Assembly (NCBI GenBank): GCA_024402835.1
Contig: JAKSSZ010000035.1
Span: 1 to 6,444 of the forward strand
DNA: 6,444 nt
Reading direction: 5' to 3'
DNA from: Alphaproteobacteria bacterium
Lineage (GTDB): Bacteria > Pseudomonadota > Alphaproteobacteria > Rs-D84
Positions within the stretch are counted from its first letter, which is position 1, and each line of letters starts with the position of its first letter. A program made the position numbers and the translations under genes. Shown here in pieces: positions 5,770 to 6,444 of this stretch. The notes under the pieces were generated by a model. That model ran no database searches and was not told where the DNA came from. It saw only the letters and a program-made list of their open reading frames with translations.

Positions 5770-6444
5770 ATGTATATGTTTTTTAGAAAGTATTTATATG
5801 TTTTTAGAATTATCGGTTTTTTATTTCTTGGTATGGTGGTTGCTGTTATTATTGCTTTATCCAAACTAGACTTAGAAAGTATAAGAAACAACATAATAAC
5901 AACTATACAAACTACGACCAATTTGCCCGTAGAGATAGATGGTGAAATGTCATGGAAATTTTCTTTTACACCAACCTTGAAAATGAATAAATTAAAAATC
6001 CCAAATGCTTCATGGGCTAAAAGTAAAAACTTTCTTACGGTTGATACATTGGAAGTAAATTTGGATGTATTGTCATTGTTCACATCAAAATCAGTTGTTA
6101 AAAAAGTAAAGTTAAAGAATGTCAATATTGCATTGGAAAAAAATTCGCGTGGAAACAGTTCTTTATCATTTATTAACACGGATGAAAAAAAAGTAGATGA
6201 TAAAAAAAAAAAAAAAAATATTGAAAAATTTGCTTTCTCTCAAATGCCAATAGATGCATTAGAAATACAACATTTATCTGCCAATATACATGGTAAAAAA
6301 TATACGGTAAATGATTTTGATGTCCGTGTTATTCTTCAAAAAGACAAACTTGAATATACCGGTTGGATAGAACCCACAGATACAAATTATTCTTTTATTA
6401 TTTCAATGTTTCAATATGATAAAACAAAACAAAGATATCCTGTA
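5770..6444 (+). CDS. AsmA family protein, N-terminal part
   Basis: An open frame of 225 codons starts at ATG 5770 and runs off the right edge. It begins with a short basic segment and one membrane helix (about 11-30), then a periplasmic part. The pattern is that of AsmA N-termini: LDLESIRNNI, a TTNLPVEIDGEMSWKFS stretch (49-65) matching the family T-G-x-x-I-x-G region, PTLKMNKLKIPNASWAKSK, then a V-x-x-L-E-V-N-L-D-V-L-S-L strand-rich part. AsmA-family proteins are inner-membrane-anchored, largely periplasmic, and related to chorein-type lipid-transfer proteins; roles in outer-membrane lipid homeostasis are proposed. The start at 5770 is preferred to ATG 5776 because a GGA (5759-5761) lies 8 bases upstream. 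A lysine run (145-149) is encoded by a 17-A tract. The gene follows rluC by 17 bases with no terminator between, so it is probably in the same transcript. Confidence 0.82.
   Translation, partial: MYMFFRKYLYVFRIIGFLFLGMVVAVIIALSKLDLESIRNNIITTIQTTTNLPVEIDGEMSWKFSFTPTLKMNKLKIPNASWAKSKNFLTVDTLEVNLDVLSLFTSKSVVKKVKLKNVNIALEKNSRGNSSLSFINTDEKKVDDKKKKKNIEKFAFSQMPIDALEIQHLSANIHGKKYTVNDFDVRVILQKDKLEYTGWIEPTDTNYSFIISMFQYDKTKQRYPV
6202..6218 (+). repeat. 17-base poly-A run inside the AsmA-family gene
   Basis: Seventeen consecutive A (6202-6218) encode Lys145-Lys149 and the first two bases of the Asn150 codon. The reading frame is open on both sides at this length. The surrounding protein (DEKKVDD before, NIEKF after) is a charged, poorly conserved stretch, so variable numbers of Lys could be tolerated, but a change not divisible by three would shift the frame. 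Confidence 0.95.

Noticed and set aside
5757..5786. Nine-codon frame starting at ATG 5757 after rluC
   Set aside because: It stops at TAG 5784-5786 and overlaps the real AsmA start in another frame. Its ATGGA more likely contributes to the ribosome binding site of ATG 5770.
5754..6179. Minus-strand frame of 141 codons at the right end
   Set aside because: It is antisense to the AsmA-family frame, which has a clear family pattern, a membrane anchor and operon context and continues beyond the window.
1..6444. CRISPR array, insertion sequence, tRNA, rRNA or integrative element
   Set aside because: I saw no regularly spaced direct repeats, transposase or integrase motifs, terminal inverted repeats or tRNA-like cloverleaf sequences. 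Almost every base is accounted for by genes and short spacers.

Overview
The window looks like an ordinary chromosomal segment of an AT-rich, probably host-associated or genome-reduced alphaproteobacterium. By eye the GC content is roughly one third. All five complete genes end in TAA, tryptophan is read from TGG, and spacers are short, so the standard bacterial code applies. The lineage is an inference. It rests on the alphaproteobacterial character of the ParE and RluC proteins, the uvrC-pgsA gene pair typical of Proteobacteria, and a pilin leader of the form G^RSMVEMLGVLAI. I associate that leader with uncultured gut Alphaproteobacteria, but only from memory.

Layout, left to right. (1) Positions 1-102, minus strand: the first 34 codons of a J-domain (DnaJ-like) co-chaperone, cut off at the window edge exactly at its HPD motif. 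(2) Positions 103-253: a divergent promoter region. (3) Positions 254-2212, plus strand: parE, topoisomerase IV subunit B, complete but with a 17-base T run that turns a normally glycine-containing motif into six phenylalanines. (4) Positions 2212-2235: a hairpin flanked by A and T runs that can terminate both parE and the convergent uvrC-pgsA unit. (5) Positions 4275 down to 2234, minus strand: uvrC followed by pgsA. UvrC is only 471 residues because about 125-130 residues between the UVR motif and the nuclease domain are absent, although the catalytic residues and iron-sulfur cysteines remain. (6) A 50-base divergent promoter region at 4276-4325. (7) Positions 4326-6444 and beyond, plus strand: a tightly packed run of a type IVb-like prepilin, the 23S rRNA pseudouridine synthase RluC, and the start of an AsmA-family envelope protein that carries a 17-base A run.

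Functionally the window mixes chromosome segregation (parE), DNA repair (uvrC), phospholipid synthesis (pgsA), protein folding (J-domain protein), ribosome maturation (rluC) and cell envelope (pilin, AsmA). I see no mobile element, CRISPR array, tRNA, rRNA or phage gene, and no evidence for a wholly new multi-gene system. The points most worth a second look are the shortened UvrC, the hexa-phenylalanine tract in ParE, the pair of equally long homopolymers, and the lone type IVb-like pilin apparently co-transcribed with rluC.
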